From NCBI GenBank assembly GCA_017534815.1, contig JAFXVS010000017.1, forward strand, positions 45,845 to 109,844: 64,000 nucleotides of DNA, given 5' to 3'. The position numbers were made by a program, and so were the translations under genes. The DNA is from Bacteroidaceae bacterium (GTDB lineage Bacteria; Bacteroidota; Bacteroidia; Bacteroidales; Bacteroidaceae). Shown here piece after piece: positions 18,214 to 27,537 of the stretch (the stretch's first letter is position 1; each line of letters begins with the position of its first letter). The notes below the pieces were generated by a model that made no database searches, was not told where the DNA came from, and saw only the letters and a program-made list of their open reading frames with translations.

Positions 18214-19062
18214 ATGAAAGCAAAACTCACATCCGCGCTCCTCACCCTCGCCATGGCCATCCACCCCGCCCTGGCGCAGAACCGCCTCACCGAGCAGGAG
18301 CTCAAGGCCGTCGGCAACAGCATCGACACCGACTGGCGCTACGGATTCAGCCACGTCATGTGGCTCGAAGACCAGGGACGCTTCGACTACTACCTGCGCA
18401 CCGCCCCCAAGCGCTGCATCGACGACATCACCGAGGTCGTCAAGCTCGCCGAGCCCTGGCACGCCGACAACCAGCGCATCCTCCAGTTCAAGCAGCAGGT
18501 CTATCCCAAGCCCGGCTCCAAGAAGTCTGAGCAGAGCCTCGCACGCTACGTCAAGGACGCCGACAAGGCGCGCCAGAAGTTCGAGCAGGCACAGCAGAAC
18601 GAGGCCATGTACCAGCAGCTCATCCGCGAGACCCGACCCCTCATCGACATGAAGCGCCAGCAGACCTTCACCCCGCCCACCGGCGCCCTCACCCGCTTCC
18701 ACTTCCGGCAGGGAGGCGGCATGGTCCACCGCCCGCCCACGCAGTGCGAGCTCGACCTCCAGAAGGACGGCACCTACCTCGTCACCCTCGACACCGAGGA
18801 CTTCGAGCGCCTCGACACCGTCCGCCTCACCCAGGCTCAGGCCGACACCATCCGCCAGATGCTCATCGACGGCGAGGTCTATAAGATGCCCGAGTACTAC
18901 GACGAGCCCTTCCTCCTGCTCGACGGCCCCTCCTCCTCCGTCTCCGTCAGCTTCGCCGACGCCGAGTACCGCTGCAACAGTTTCCCGCCCTCCGACTGGG
19001 GAGGCCGCAACATCTGGAAGGCCTACCAGTACCTGAAGGCCCTCGCGTCGAAACAGAAATAA
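18214..19062 (+). CDS. Secreted protein of unknown function, extreme G/C third positions
   Basis: 282 residues with signal peptide MKAKLTSALLTLAMAIHPALAQ. No family recognised. Helical, charged N-terminal half (Gln/Lys/Glu-rich, about 60-150), then a beta-rich half with THFHFRQGGG-like and DGPSSSVSVSF segments; ends KALASKQK. Almost every codon ends in C or G, unlike flanking genes, which also creates a 362-codon antisense ORF that is only a shadow. A 42-bp repeat array starts 4 bp after the stop. Could be recently acquired, or simply highly expressed and codon-biased; the sequence does not decide. Confidence 0.7.
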   Translation: MKAKLTSALLTLAMAIHPALAQNRLTEQELKAVGNSIDTDWRYGFSHVMWLEDQGRFDYYLRTAPKRCIDDITEVVKLAEPWHADNQRILQFKQQVYPKPGSKKSEQSLARYVKDADKARQKFEQAQQNEAMYQQLIRETRPLIDMKRQQTFTPPTGALTRFHFRQGGGMVHRPPTQCELDLQKDGTYLVTLDTEDFERLDTVRLTQAQADTIRQMLIDGEVYKMPEYYDEPFLLLDGPSSSVSVSFADAEYRCNSFPPSDWGGRNIWKAYQYLKALASKQK

Positions 19063-19065
19063 GCC

Positions 19066-19294
19066 GACCACGTCCGAAAGGTGCTCTTGCACTGCAAGAG
19101 ATGCTCCGAATACATCGGCAAGGGTTCTTGCACTGCAAGAGGTATCCCCGACCACGTCGGCAAGGGTTCTTGCACCGCAAGAGATGCCCCCGACCACGTC
19201 GGCAAGGGTTCTTGCACCGCAAGAGATGTCCCCGACCACGTCGGCAAGGGTTCTTGCACCGCAAGAGATGCCCCCGACCACGTCGGCAAGGGTT
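19066..19294. repeat. 42-bp tandem repeat array B
   Basis: Units start at 19066, 19108, 19150, 19192, 19234 and 19276, exactly 42 bp apart; the last is partial. Each has a palindromic core TCTTGC-acY-GCAAGA (first copy CTCTTGCACTGCAAGAG). On the minus strand the unit shares the blocks AGAACnnnTGCCGACG and GGGGGCATCTCT with array A (6151-6293), while the 9-bp core between them differs. No unique spacers, so not CRISPR. Confidence 0.92.
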
Positions 19295-19349
19295 TGTGGT
19301 CACAACAAGGCCTTTCAATCCCCATTTCGGTCTTGCTTTTATATGACAT

Positions 19350-19390
19350 GAAAAAATGCGACAACCGTACAAAGGCTGCCGCATTTCTTT
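19350..19390 (-). terminator. Terminator of the V-ATPase operon
   Basis: On the minus strand AAATGCGGCA ... TTGTCGCATTT is followed by a T-run; it lies about 30 bp after the stop of the last gene (subunit K). Confidence 0.8.
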
Positions 19391-19420
19391 ATGCTTCGCA
19401 CAAAATTTAATACATCAGTC

Positions 19421-19915
<495 letters not shown>

Positions 19916-21799
19916 CTATGCTTTCACCTGGAAGGGCTGGTATTCGGTGCCGTTGCCCTCGAAGTCGGCGTTCTTGAAGTACTCGACGAACGTGAGTCGC
20001 ATCGGGTGCACGAAGGATGAGATCATGCAGAGGCCGAAGTTGATGCCGTGTCCGAAGAGGAGGATGATGAGCATCACCAGCTCGTGCACCACAGGCACAT
20101 CGGGGCTCATCTCGACGGCCAACTGGTTGAACACGGAGCCGAGCACACCGCCCGTCAGTCCGAGCGCGAAGAGTCGGATGTAGGACAGCAGGTCGCCAAG
20201 CAGTCCGGTGGACATGCCGTAGGTGGCCCAGAGTCCGGCGCCGAAGTTGCTTCCCACGCCGAGCGCCTTGCCGAGCGCGGATGGCTTCTTGTAGGCGTTC
20301 GGGCTGTTGAGGAAGAAGATGCCGAGGGCGGCGAGGGCGATGAGGGCGTAGAGCACATACTGCACGGGCTGCGAGAGTTCTGCGCCGAAGAGGGGAAGTC
20401 CGAAGAGGAACGTCGCACTCAGCAGTGCCACCACCCACGAGAACTTGCCGACGCCGTAGATGAATCCGTAGTTCTTCACGGCCTTGCAGCCTGCCAGCGT
20501 CATGCCGAGCAGCACCTGGATGAGACCGATGATGACGGAGATGACCATCATGGGCGAGTAGCCGAAGAAGCTCTCCTTCATGGAGTCGTTGATGAAGTAT
20601 GGCTGGATGGGCTTGATGAACTCCCAATCGACGGTCGAGAGGTCGATGCCGAAGAATGTGCCGGTGACGAATCCGCAGATGCAGGTCATGCCGCCGAGCA
20701 ATGCGCCGAGCTTGCCGAACTTGGCCAGAGCCGGCTTGGCGAAGATGAGCGCGATGCTGGCACCGAGGATGAGCAGTCCGTAGCCCATGTCGCCCATGCA
20801 GAGTCCGAAGAAGAGCATGAAGAACGGGGCGAAGAACGGCAGCGGGTCGATGTCGTGGTAGTTGGGCAGGGAGTACATGCGCAGGATGGGTTCGAAGAGC
20901 GACGAGAATTTGTCGTTCTTGATCTTGATGGGCACGTTGTCGTCGAAGGCAGGATCTTCCATCTCATAGAAGATGTGCTCCTTCTCGAGGTAGTCCACCA
21001 CGCGGTCGGCATTCTCCTTGAGCGTCCAGCCAATCATCAGCTTCACGGCGCCATCCACGAGGTTCTCATTGCTCAGATGCACCTTCGAGAGCTGGATGTC
21101 GTTCTCATTGGCGGTCTGTCCGGCCTCGATGGAGGGACGGTCCACGGCATTCACCTGCAACATCTGCTCATGGATGCTCGCCAACTGCTCGCCGAGCACC
21201 CTGCGCTTCTCCTCATAGACGGAGAGTGACTCCTCGGGCAGGAAGAGGCGCTCGGCGGTGATGGCCGGCTCCGCATCCTCGTCAGAGAACGCCACGAAGT
21301 AGGTCTTCTTATTGATCTCGTTGACGGGCGTGGCGAAATACTTCTCGCCCCACTCCGCCTTATACATCTTATTATTAACAGCATAGAAGTAAGGCTTGTA
21401 GCCCGACTTCTCCAGCTGACGGATCGTGTCCCAACTGAACTCGCCGAAAGGTTCGAGCTGGCGGATGGCGTCATCGACAGCATCGATGTTGTGCTTCACG
21501 CTGTTCTCATCAGCAAGCAGACGCTCCACCGTATCGACCAGCGCGACACCCCGCGAGGCATCGGCAGGCTGAGGCGTGTAGGTCGCATCCGATTCATACG
21601 AATCAACGGCAAAGTCGAGCGCCTTGAGCGCCTCCTTATAGCGTGCGGCAAGGTCAAGACCCGCCTGCAGTTCGTCGCTCGTGGCGCCCTGCTGCAGCTC
21701 CTCCACATGGATGACACCCAACTCGCGGATGTCGCTGATGAACTTGTCATATTCCCCACTGGTGACGAGGAACGTGAGTTTCTTCATGTCTTGTATCAT
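19916..21799 (-). CDS. ntpI: V-type ATPase subunit I (stator, a-type)
   Basis: 627 residues: cytosolic N-half with helical stalk segments (about 1-310) and a C-terminal half with seven to eight TM helices (GDMGYGLLILG; GGMTCICGFVTGTFFGID; MVISVIIGLIQVLLGM; LSYIRLFALGLTGGVLGSVFN). The LSYIRLFALGL segment carries the conserved Arg facing the K ring. Forms the ion half-channels and the stator. Overlaps subunit D by 4 bp (ATGA). Confidence 0.94.
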   Translation of the reverse strand: MIQDMKKLTFLVTSGEYDKFISDIRELGVIHVEELQQGATSDELQAGLDLAARYKEALKALDFAVDSYESDATYTPQPADASRGVALVDTVERLLADENSVKHNIDAVDDAIRQLEPFGEFSWDTIRQLEKSGYKPYFYAVNNKMYKAEWGEKYFATPVNEINKKTYFVAFSDEDAEPAITAERLFLPEESLSVYEEKRRVLGEQLASIHEQMLQVNAVDRPSIEAGQTANENDIQLSKVHLSNENLVDGAVKLMIGWTLKENADRVVDYLEKEHIFYEMEDPAFDDNVPIKIKNDKFSSLFEPILRMYSLPNYHDIDPLPFFAPFFMLFFGLCMGDMGYGLLILGASIALIFAKPALAKFGKLGALLGGMTCICGFVTGTFFGIDLSTVDWEFIKPIQPYFINDSMKESFFGYSPMMVISVIIGLIQVLLGMTLAGCKAVKNYGFIYGVGKFSWVVALLSATFLFGLPLFGAELSQPVQYVLYALIALAALGIFFLNSPNAYKKPSALGKALGVGSNFGAGLWATYGMSTGLLGDLLSYIRLFALGLTGGVLGSVFNQLAVEMSPDVPVVHELVMLIILLFGHGINFGLCMISSFVHPMRLTFVEYFKNADFEGNGTEYQPFQVKA

Positions 21800-22437
21800 A
21801 CTGCAACCGCCTCCTTTCCGTTGAGGGCATTCAGCTCCTCTTCTTTCTTCTTCCGTGCCTCTTGCAAGGACTTCAGAATCTTTTGCGAAGACTTGGAGAG
21901 GTTCTCCTCATCCTCCATGAATCGCTTGATCTTGCGTATCGCCTCCTGATAGCCCGGAATCTGCACCTTCTCGAAAAGGTTCACCTTCTGGGTGGTTTTG
22001 CGACGTGCATGGTCGAGAAGTCCCAACTTGGCAAGCACGAACTCACGTTCCACAGCAGTCTTGGCCAGTCCCTGCAACAGATTGATGCCGTCGAAGTACC
22101 ATTTCGGAGCCGAAAAGAGTCCGAAGGGCTTCACGTCCAGTTCGATGTTCGTCAGCACAGGCACACGAACGCCCGCCACCTTCTTCACATCGAGCTGCAC
22201 ATCTTTCAGGCTGACCAGCGACGCGTCGAACTCACCCCACAGGGCATACATCGACTCGTAGCCGCCAATCTGCGCTTGCAGTTTCTGCTCCAAGGCTTCC
22301 GCTTCCTCCTTGCTGCGCTTCACCTCCAGACGCAACGCCGTCTCCTTGTTCTTGATGATGGGCAAGGTGCGCTGTCGCATCTTCAGGTTCTTCTCAATCT
22401 GCTGAAGCGATGTCTTGTTATATTGAAACTTTATCAT
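21796..22437 (-). CDS. ntpD: V-type ATPase subunit D (central stalk)
   Basis: 213 residues, mostly long coiled helices at both ends (KFQYNKTSLQQIEKNL... and ...RKIKRFMEDEENLSKSSQKILKSLQEARKKKEE), the pattern of the rotor shaft subunit. Coding overlaps the start of subunit I by 4 bp. A gap of 93 bp to subunit B is filled with heptamer repeats in inverted arrangement. Confidence 0.92.
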   Translation of the reverse strand: MIKFQYNKTSLQQIEKNLKMRQRTLPIIKNKETALRLEVKRSKEEAEALEQKLQAQIGGYESMYALWGEFDASLVSLKDVQLDVKKVAGVRVPVLTNIELDVKPFGLFSAPKWYFDGINLLQGLAKTAVEREFVLAKLGLLDHARRKTTQKVNLFEKVQIPGYQEAIRKIKRFMEDEENLSKSSQKILKSLQEARKKKEEELNALNGKEAVAV

Positions 22438-22453
22438 ATTGGAAATTTTAATG

Positions 22454-22544
22454 AGGAATTAGGAATTAGGAATTAGGAATTGATACCTGCTTTGAGTCTG
22501 CATGACATTCAATTCCTCATTCCTAATTCCTCATTCCTCATTCC
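22454..22544. repeat. Inverted arrays of a 7-bp repeat between ntpB and ntpD
   Basis: Four AGGAATT heptamers (22454-22481) face four to five ATTCCTC/ATTCCTA heptamers (22512-22544) about 30 bp away, able to form a long hairpin in the mRNA. The right array contains the stop codon and final Glu codons of ntpB. Confidence 0.9.
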
Positions 22545-23859
22545 AGTATACATCGGTGAATTCTTTCTTGATATTGACTTCTTCAAGCTTGAAATATTTC
22601 TTGAACAAAGACCATGTAACATCCAGCATCTCAGTCGTGTCAAGGTTGACGTCGATGGCAAGCAGCTTGCCGGCGTACTCCTTGGCAAAGTCGAGACAGC
22701 GGTTGTCGTAGTCAGTCAGGTCGAAACCGTTCTCCATCTTCGTCTTGGCATTGGCAGCGTCGGAGTAAAGACGGATGGCAGCGTTCATCACCTGCGAGTG
22801 ATCCTTGCGAGTCTTCTTACCAGAAACGAGTTGCTTCAGACGAGAGAGTGAACGGAATGGGTCAACGATGACCTTACCGATGTCGGAGTCACGACGCAGA
22901 TACAACTGACCCTCAGTGATGTAACCGGTATTGTCAGGCACGGCGTGTGTGATGTCGCCACCCGACAGCGTGGTCACAGCGATGATCGTGATGGAACCGC
23001 CACCTGCACTCTCCGGGAACTGCACGGCCTTCTCGTAAATTTTTGCCAAGTCGGAATAGAGCGAACCTGGCATGGAGTCCTTCGATGGAATCTGATCCAT
23101 ACGGTTCGACACGATGGAAAGCGAGTCGGCATAAGAAGTCATATCCGTCAGGAGCACCAGCACCGTCTCATGCTTCTCCACGGCGAAGTACTCGGCTGCC
23201 GTCAAAGCCATATCCGGCACAAGCAGACGCTCCACAGCAGGGTCTTCGGTCGTGTTCATGAAGGCGATGATGCGGTCGAGCGCACCAGCATTCGAGAATG
23301 TATTCTTGAAGAAATAGTAGTCATCGTTGGTCATACCCATACCACCAAGGATGATCTTATCGACCTTGGCACGGAGCGCCACAAGCGCCATCACCTCGTT
23401 GAAAGGCTGGTCTGGGTCAGCAAAGAACGGAATCTTCTGACCAGACACCAACGTGTTGTTCAAGTCAATACCGGCAATACCCGTCGCGATCAGCTCAGAG
23501 GGTTGCTTACGACGAACAGGATTCACGGATGGACCGCCAATCTCCACTTCCTTGCCTTCAATCTCCGGACCTCCGTCAATAGGATTTCCGTATGCATTGA
23601 AAAAGCGTCCGGCCAGTTGCTCACCCACCTTCAAAGATGGAGCCTTGCCCAAGAACACAACTTCAGCATTCGTGGGGATACCACCCGTACCTTCAAACAC
23701 CTGCAGGGTCACGTCGTCGCCCACAATTTTCACTACCTGAGCTAACTTACCATTGATGGTGGCAAGTTCATCATATCCGACTCCCTTTGCCTTGAGGGAG
23801 ACAGTGGCCTTCGTTATCTGGCCAATCTTTGTATATATCTTCTGAAAAGCAGTAGCCAT
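22531..23859 (-). CDS. ntpB: V-type ATPase subunit B (regulatory nucleotide-binding)
   Basis: 442 residues. Non-catalytic subunit of the A3B3 head; starts MATAFQKIYTKIGQITKATVSLKAKGV, contains SGQKIPFFADPDQPFNEV in place of a full P-loop, LLTDMTSYADSLSIV and the RGSITIIAV-type strand (GGGSITIIAVTTLSGGDITHAVPD). The C-terminal NEE-stop is encoded by the ATTCCTC heptamer array. Six bp after subunit A. Confidence 0.95.
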   Translation of the reverse strand: MATAFQKIYTKIGQITKATVSLKAKGVGYDELATINGKLAQVVKIVGDDVTLQVFEGTGGIPTNAEVVFLGKAPSLKVGEQLAGRFFNAYGNPIDGGPEIEGKEVEIGGPSVNPVRRKQPSELIATGIAGIDLNNTLVSGQKIPFFADPDQPFNEVMALVALRAKVDKIILGGMGMTNDDYYFFKNTFSNAGALDRIIAFMNTTEDPAVERLLVPDMALTAAEYFAVEKHETVLVLLTDMTSYADSLSIVSNRMDQIPSKDSMPGSLYSDLAKIYEKAVQFPESAGGGSITIIAVTTLSGGDITHAVPDNTGYITEGQLYLRRDSDIGKVIVDPFRSLSRLKQLVSGKKTRKDHSQVMNAAIRLYSDAANAKTKMENGFDLTDYDNRCLDFAKEYAGKLLAIDVNLDTTEMLDVTWSLFKKYFKLEEVNIKKEFTDVYWNEE

Positions 23860-23865
23860 AGTCGT

Positions 23866-25608
23866 TTATGCGGCAAGCATTGCCTTGATTTGTGAAACAA
23901 AGTCGTTATATTGTTCGCTCTGGAACTGCGAGTAGTTCATCTGCTTGCAGAGGTTGATGAGTTTACGGAAATAATCCACACACTCCTCGAAGTGCTCGAA
24001 GTGGAAGTCCGTCTCGCAGATCTCAGTCACCAAGTCGAGGATGGCCTCCTGACGCTCGATAGAAGTCACGGCATCCACCTCATCAAAAGCATCCTGCTGC
24101 AGGAGCACGAAGTCTATGATTTCAGACTTCCAGAACACGATGTGATAATCCACTGGCACACCGTCATCACCCAGAATGTTAATCTGCTCGGCAATCTCCT
24201 TACCACGCTGCATGCGGGTCTTCAGTTCAAGCACTTTGGGGATCCACTTGTCATTGATTTTCTTCGAGATATACTCTGCGAACTCAGGATATTCGAGATA
24301 CTTGGAATAGGAGTCGATGGGGTTCACGGCTGGGTAACGCTTCTTATCGGCACGATCTTGTTCCAGTCCGTAGAAGCAGCGAGCCACCTTCTTCGTATTC
24401 TCCGTCACAGGCTCCTTCAGGTTACCACCGGCAGGCGAGACGGTTCCGATGAACGTGATGGAACCAATCTCTCCGTTGTTCAGATACACATAACCTGCAC
24501 GTCCGTAGAAGTTAGAGATGAGGGCACCCAGGTCCATCGGGAATGCGTCGGGACCAGGCAGTTCCTCCATACGGTTCGACATCTCACGCAGCGCCTGAGC
24601 CCAACGTGAAGTGGAGTCTGCCATCAGCAGGACACGCAGACCCATCGAACGATAGTACTCTGCCATCGTCATGGCCGTATAGACGGATGCCTCACGAGCT
24701 GCCACTGGCATGTTCGACGTGTTGGCGATGATGATGGTACGCTCCATCAGCTTGCGACCAGTGTGTGGGTCGTCCAGTTCTGGGAACTCCGTAAAGATTT
24801 CCACCACCTCGTTGGCACGCTCGCCACAGGCGGCGATAATCACGATGTCGGCCTCAGCCTGCTTCGAGATGGCATGCTGGAGCACCGTCTTACCCGTTCC
24901 GAAAGGTCCAGGGATGAAGCCCGTACCACCTTCCACAATAGGATTGAACGTGTCGATAGTGCGCACACCTGTCTCCAAAAGTTTGAAGGGACGTGGCTTC
25001 TCCTTATAATTCGTCATGGCGAACTTTACTGGCCAGTGCTGCACCATATCGACCTTCACCTCGGTGCCGTCTGCCTTTTCCAGAACAGCCACCACGTCGT
25101 GAATCTTATACTTACCAGCCTTAACGATGCTCTTCACCTTAGCCTTACCTTCCATCTGGAAAGGTGCCATGATTTTCAGTTTCTGCGAGTTCTCTTCCAC
25201 CTCGCCGAGCCAAGCAGAGGCTTCCACCTCGTCGCCCACCTTGGCGAGAGGCTCGAAATCCCACTCACGCTCCTTATCGAGTGGTTCTGTATATTGACCA
25301 CGCTTCAGGAAGACACCCTCCATCTTATCGAGGTCATTCTGCAGACCATCATAGTTCTTTGACAGCATGCCAGGACCCAACTGCACTTCGAGCATGTGTC
25401 CCGTAAATTCGGCTGGTGCACCAACCTTCAGTCCACGTGTCGATTCGAACACCTGGACATACACGTCATTGCCAACCACCTTGATGACCTCACTCATCAG
25501 CTTGTCGCCACCAGTCTCAATGTAGCAGATTTCACCCTGCTTCACAGGTCCATCGACAGCCAGTGTCACCATGTTGGCAATCACGCCACTAACAGTTCCT
25601 TTTGTCAT
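23866..25608 (-). CDS. ntpA: V-type ATPase subunit A (catalytic)
   Basis: 580 residues. P-loop GPFGTGKT at 234-241; the non-homologous insert region lies at about 110-190; Walker B region VLLMADSTSRWAQALREMSNRMEELPGPDAFPMDLG is in the usual place. Hydrolyses or makes ATP in the soluble head with subunit B. Separated by 52 bp from the DUF2764 gene upstream. Confidence 0.95.
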   Translation of the reverse strand: MTKGTVSGVIANMVTLAVDGPVKQGEICYIETGGDKLMSEVIKVVGNDVYVQVFESTRGLKVGAPAEFTGHMLEVQLGPGMLSKNYDGLQNDLDKMEGVFLKRGQYTEPLDKEREWDFEPLAKVGDEVEASAWLGEVEENSQKLKIMAPFQMEGKAKVKSIVKAGKYKIHDVVAVLEKADGTEVKVDMVQHWPVKFAMTNYKEKPRPFKLLETGVRTIDTFNPIVEGGTGFIPGPFGTGKTVLQHAISKQAEADIVIIAACGERANEVVEIFTEFPELDDPHTGRKLMERTIIIANTSNMPVAAREASVYTAMTMAEYYRSMGLRVLLMADSTSRWAQALREMSNRMEELPGPDAFPMDLGALISNFYGRAGYVYLNNGEIGSITFIGTVSPAGGNLKEPVTENTKKVARCFYGLEQDRADKKRYPAVNPIDSYSKYLEYPEFAEYISKKINDKWIPKVLELKTRMQRGKEIAEQINILGDDGVPVDYHIVFWKSEIIDFVLLQQDAFDEVDAVTSIERQEAILDLVTEICETDFHFEHFEECVDYFRKLINLCKQMNYSQFQSEQYNDFVSQIKAMLAA

Positions 25609-25660
25609 ATCTTGTTGTTTATTTTGTTCTCGTTATCACGTTATCTCGATGTCACGTTCC

Positions 25661-26536
25661 TTATTCTTCCATCAAATTACGTACATGTGCCGCTTTTGCA
25701 ACAAACTCTTCAGGCACACGTGCTTCTCCTCTCAAGTTCTCGATAATTTGTCGGAAAGTCTCCTTGCCCGTCTCCACGTCAAGTTTGTCCCAACGTGCCA
25801 GCATGTCGAGTTTACAGAGGTAGGCGAAAACTGCGTCGATGGAGAAGATGTTGAAGAACGTCTTCTCTTCCAGCCAGAGCCACTTGAAAGCATCCATCTT
25901 CTTTTCCTTCTCCACAGGGTCTTCACACTCCACAATCTTCATCAAGTCTGCCACATAGTCGTACTCGGCAGTCAAGTTGAAGTCCTTCGTGTTATTGGTG
26001 AGAATCATCTCCGTCACCTCGTCCTCGCCTTGGATGTAGTCAGCCACGTTCCAGCCGTTTTTGCGAGCCAAGAACGCTGTAAGTATATTGGTGATGTCGA
26101 GGTTGAGCTTGTACCACTGGCGAACCATCTTGTTCGGACAAGTTTCGATGGCATACTGATAGAACTTGTAGAGCATATCATCCTCTGGGAAGTAACCCTC
26201 TTTGTCCTTATTATATGCAAACTCACGAGCAAACATACTCATAAAGGCAGGATAACGATGCACATTGAAGTTCATCTCCTTGGCCGAAGTCATCAAATCG
26301 ACATACTGTTCCATGGTCAGGTTGCCGTCCGTGTCAATCTCCGCCTGTGGATTCTTCAGCAATTTCACGAGGTTGACGCAGTCGTTCTTGAGGAAGAAGT
26401 AATAGAGCACCTTCTTGTCACCATCCGACAAGACCGCATCCAGTTCCTCTCTCAAGTCGGCGATGCTGATCCTACGCTTCGTGTCCTCCAGCGAGATGTC
26501 GGGCAGACCTGCCATTAAACAATAGTAATTTCCCAT
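25661..26536 (-). CDS. DUF2764 protein, probable V-ATPase C/d-like subunit
   Basis: 291 residues, all-helical and rich in Tyr/Phe/Asp/Glu (MGNYYCLMAGLPDISLED...). It belongs to the DUF2764 family found only inside bacteroidete and spirochaete-type V-ATPase operons. It occupies the place where subunit C (d-like, socket for the central stalk) is encoded in other organisms, so that role is inferred from position. Starts 3 bp after the stop of subunit E. Confidence 0.82.
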   Translation of the reverse strand: MGNYYCLMAGLPDISLEDTKRRISIADLREELDAVLSDGDKKVLYYFFLKNDCVNLVKLLKNPQAEIDTDGNLTMEQYVDLMTSAKEMNFNVHRYPAFMSMFAREFAYNKDKEGYFPEDDMLYKFYQYAIETCPNKMVRQWYKLNLDITNILTAFLARKNGWNVADYIQGEDEVTEMILTNNTKDFNLTAEYDYVADLMKIVECEDPVEKEKKMDAFKWLWLEEKTFFNIFSIDAVFAYLCKLDMLARWDKLDVETGKETFRQIIENLRGEARVPEEFVAKAAHVRNLMEE

Positions 26537-26539
26537 ACC

Positions 26540-27130
26540 TTAGAAAATCATATCCACCAACTGTGGGCGCAAGAAATTCTTGAAATATTCCTCAAACTCT
26601 GCTTCGCCAAAGTTCACCTTGTAGGAGCCATCAGCAGGAGCCACAGTGAACTGCGTCTTCTTACCATTCACCTCTTCAATCGTCACGCCCTTGTCCAGTA
26701 ATGCTTTAGCTTTCTTTGCGAAAAGGGTCTTCAGACTTTGGGCATCCTCTGTGGAAATGACGATATCCTCATTAGCGCCCCATTTCTCAGCCAACTTCAG
26801 CATGAACTCGTTCATAAAGTCCTTGTCATTAGCCAATCCTGCAGCGGTTTCTTTTACAATCTTGTCGCCCACCACGTCGGCGATTTCGCTCTTCAGTGCA
26901 TTCAATGCCTGGGCAGCATACATCTTCACCTCACTCTTCATGTTCTCCTCCATGCCCTGTGTATTCTTCTTGGCCGTTGCTTCAATTTCCTCGGCCTGCA
27001 CCTTGGCGTCAGCCACAATCTGAGCCGCTTTTTCCTGAGCTGCAGCAATGATTTTCTCAGCTTCCGCTTGACCCTTCTCCACTCCATCCTTCAGGAGCTT
27101 CTCGGTCAGTTCTTGAATCTTATTTTCCAT
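26540..27130 (-). CDS. ntpE: V-type ATPase subunit E (peripheral stalk)
   Basis: 196 residues with a long Ala/Glu/Lys-rich N-terminal coiled coil (KLLKDGVEKGQAEAEKIIAA...) and a globular C-terminus; typical stator subunit E. First gene of the operon; -7 promoter element at 27163-27171. No separate subunit F or G/H gene follows in the operon. Confidence 0.9.
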   Translation of the reverse strand: MENKIQELTEKLLKDGVEKGQAEAEKIIAAAQEKAAQIVADAKVQAEEIEATAKKNTQGMEENMKSEVKMYAAQALNALKSEIADVVGDKIVKETAAGLANDKDFMNEFMLKLAEKWGANEDIVISTEDAQSLKTLFAKKAKALLDKGVTIEEVNGKKTQFTVAPADGSYKVNFGEAEFEEYFKNFLRPQLVDMIF

Positions 27131-27162
27131 ATATATAATAATGTGTTAATTTTGATTTCTTT

Positions 27163-27171
27163 GCAAAGGTA
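27163..27171 (-). promoter_or_regulatory. -7 promoter element of the V-ATPase operon
   Basis: TACCTTTGC on the minus strand, about 33 bp upstream of ntpE. Confidence 0.75.
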
Positions 27172-27305
27172 CAGATAATTTGTGAATTACGTGACTCTCT
27201 TTCCTAAAAACTTCTCATTCTTCCAACAAATCTTCTTCAATGCCCACACAATTCACTTGAACAAGCATAAAAATCCACATGCCTATTCTCTCTCACAACT
27301 TCAAA

Positions 27306-27335
27306 CAAAAAAAGGCTCAACTTGAACGGTTGAGT
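27306..27335 (-). terminator. Terminator of tRNA-Cys
   Basis: On the minus strand CTCAAC ... GTTGAG is followed by a run of seven T. Confidence 0.75.
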
Positions 27336-27347
27336 CTTTCTCTTTGG

Positions 27348-27419
27348 AGGTGCGTACCCGATTCGAACGGGTGTACACGGTTTTGCAGACCGTTGACTAA
27401 GCCACTCATCCAACGCACC
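27348..27419 (-). tRNA. tRNA-Cys (anticodon GCA)
   Basis: Acceptor arms GGTGCGT (5') and ACGCACC (3') pair exactly; the anticodon loop CTGCAAA gives GCA, flanked by the ACGGT/ACCGT stem; the T arm ACCCG-TTCGAAT-CGGGT is intact. CCA is not encoded. A -7 promoter element lies at 27448-27456 and a terminator at 27306. Confidence 0.95.
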
Positions 27420-27447
27420 ATGTGGGAGTTTTCTGTCGTTTGCGGGT

Positions 27448-27456
27448 GCAAAGGTA
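27448..27456 (-). promoter_or_regulatory. -7 promoter element of tRNA-Cys
   Basis: TACCTTTGC on the minus strand, about 29 bp upstream of the mature tRNA 5' end. Confidence 0.7.
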
Positions 27457-27537
27457 GTGCAAATTTTGGACACTACAAATAAAAGAGGGGATTTTTTTTG
27501 CACAAACGTGGTTTTTTGCCTACTTTTGTCACGATTT

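Noticed and set aside
18193-19281. Long minus-strand ORF (362 codons) opposite the secreted protein gene
   Set aside because: Shadow of extreme G/C third positions in the plus-strand gene; protein is repeats of Leu/Val/Gly/Asp with no promoter or family.
20048-21229. Plus-strand ORF of 393 codons inside the V-ATPase subunit I gene
   Set aside because: Antisense shadow; subunit I on the other strand is clear from its TM pattern and motifs.
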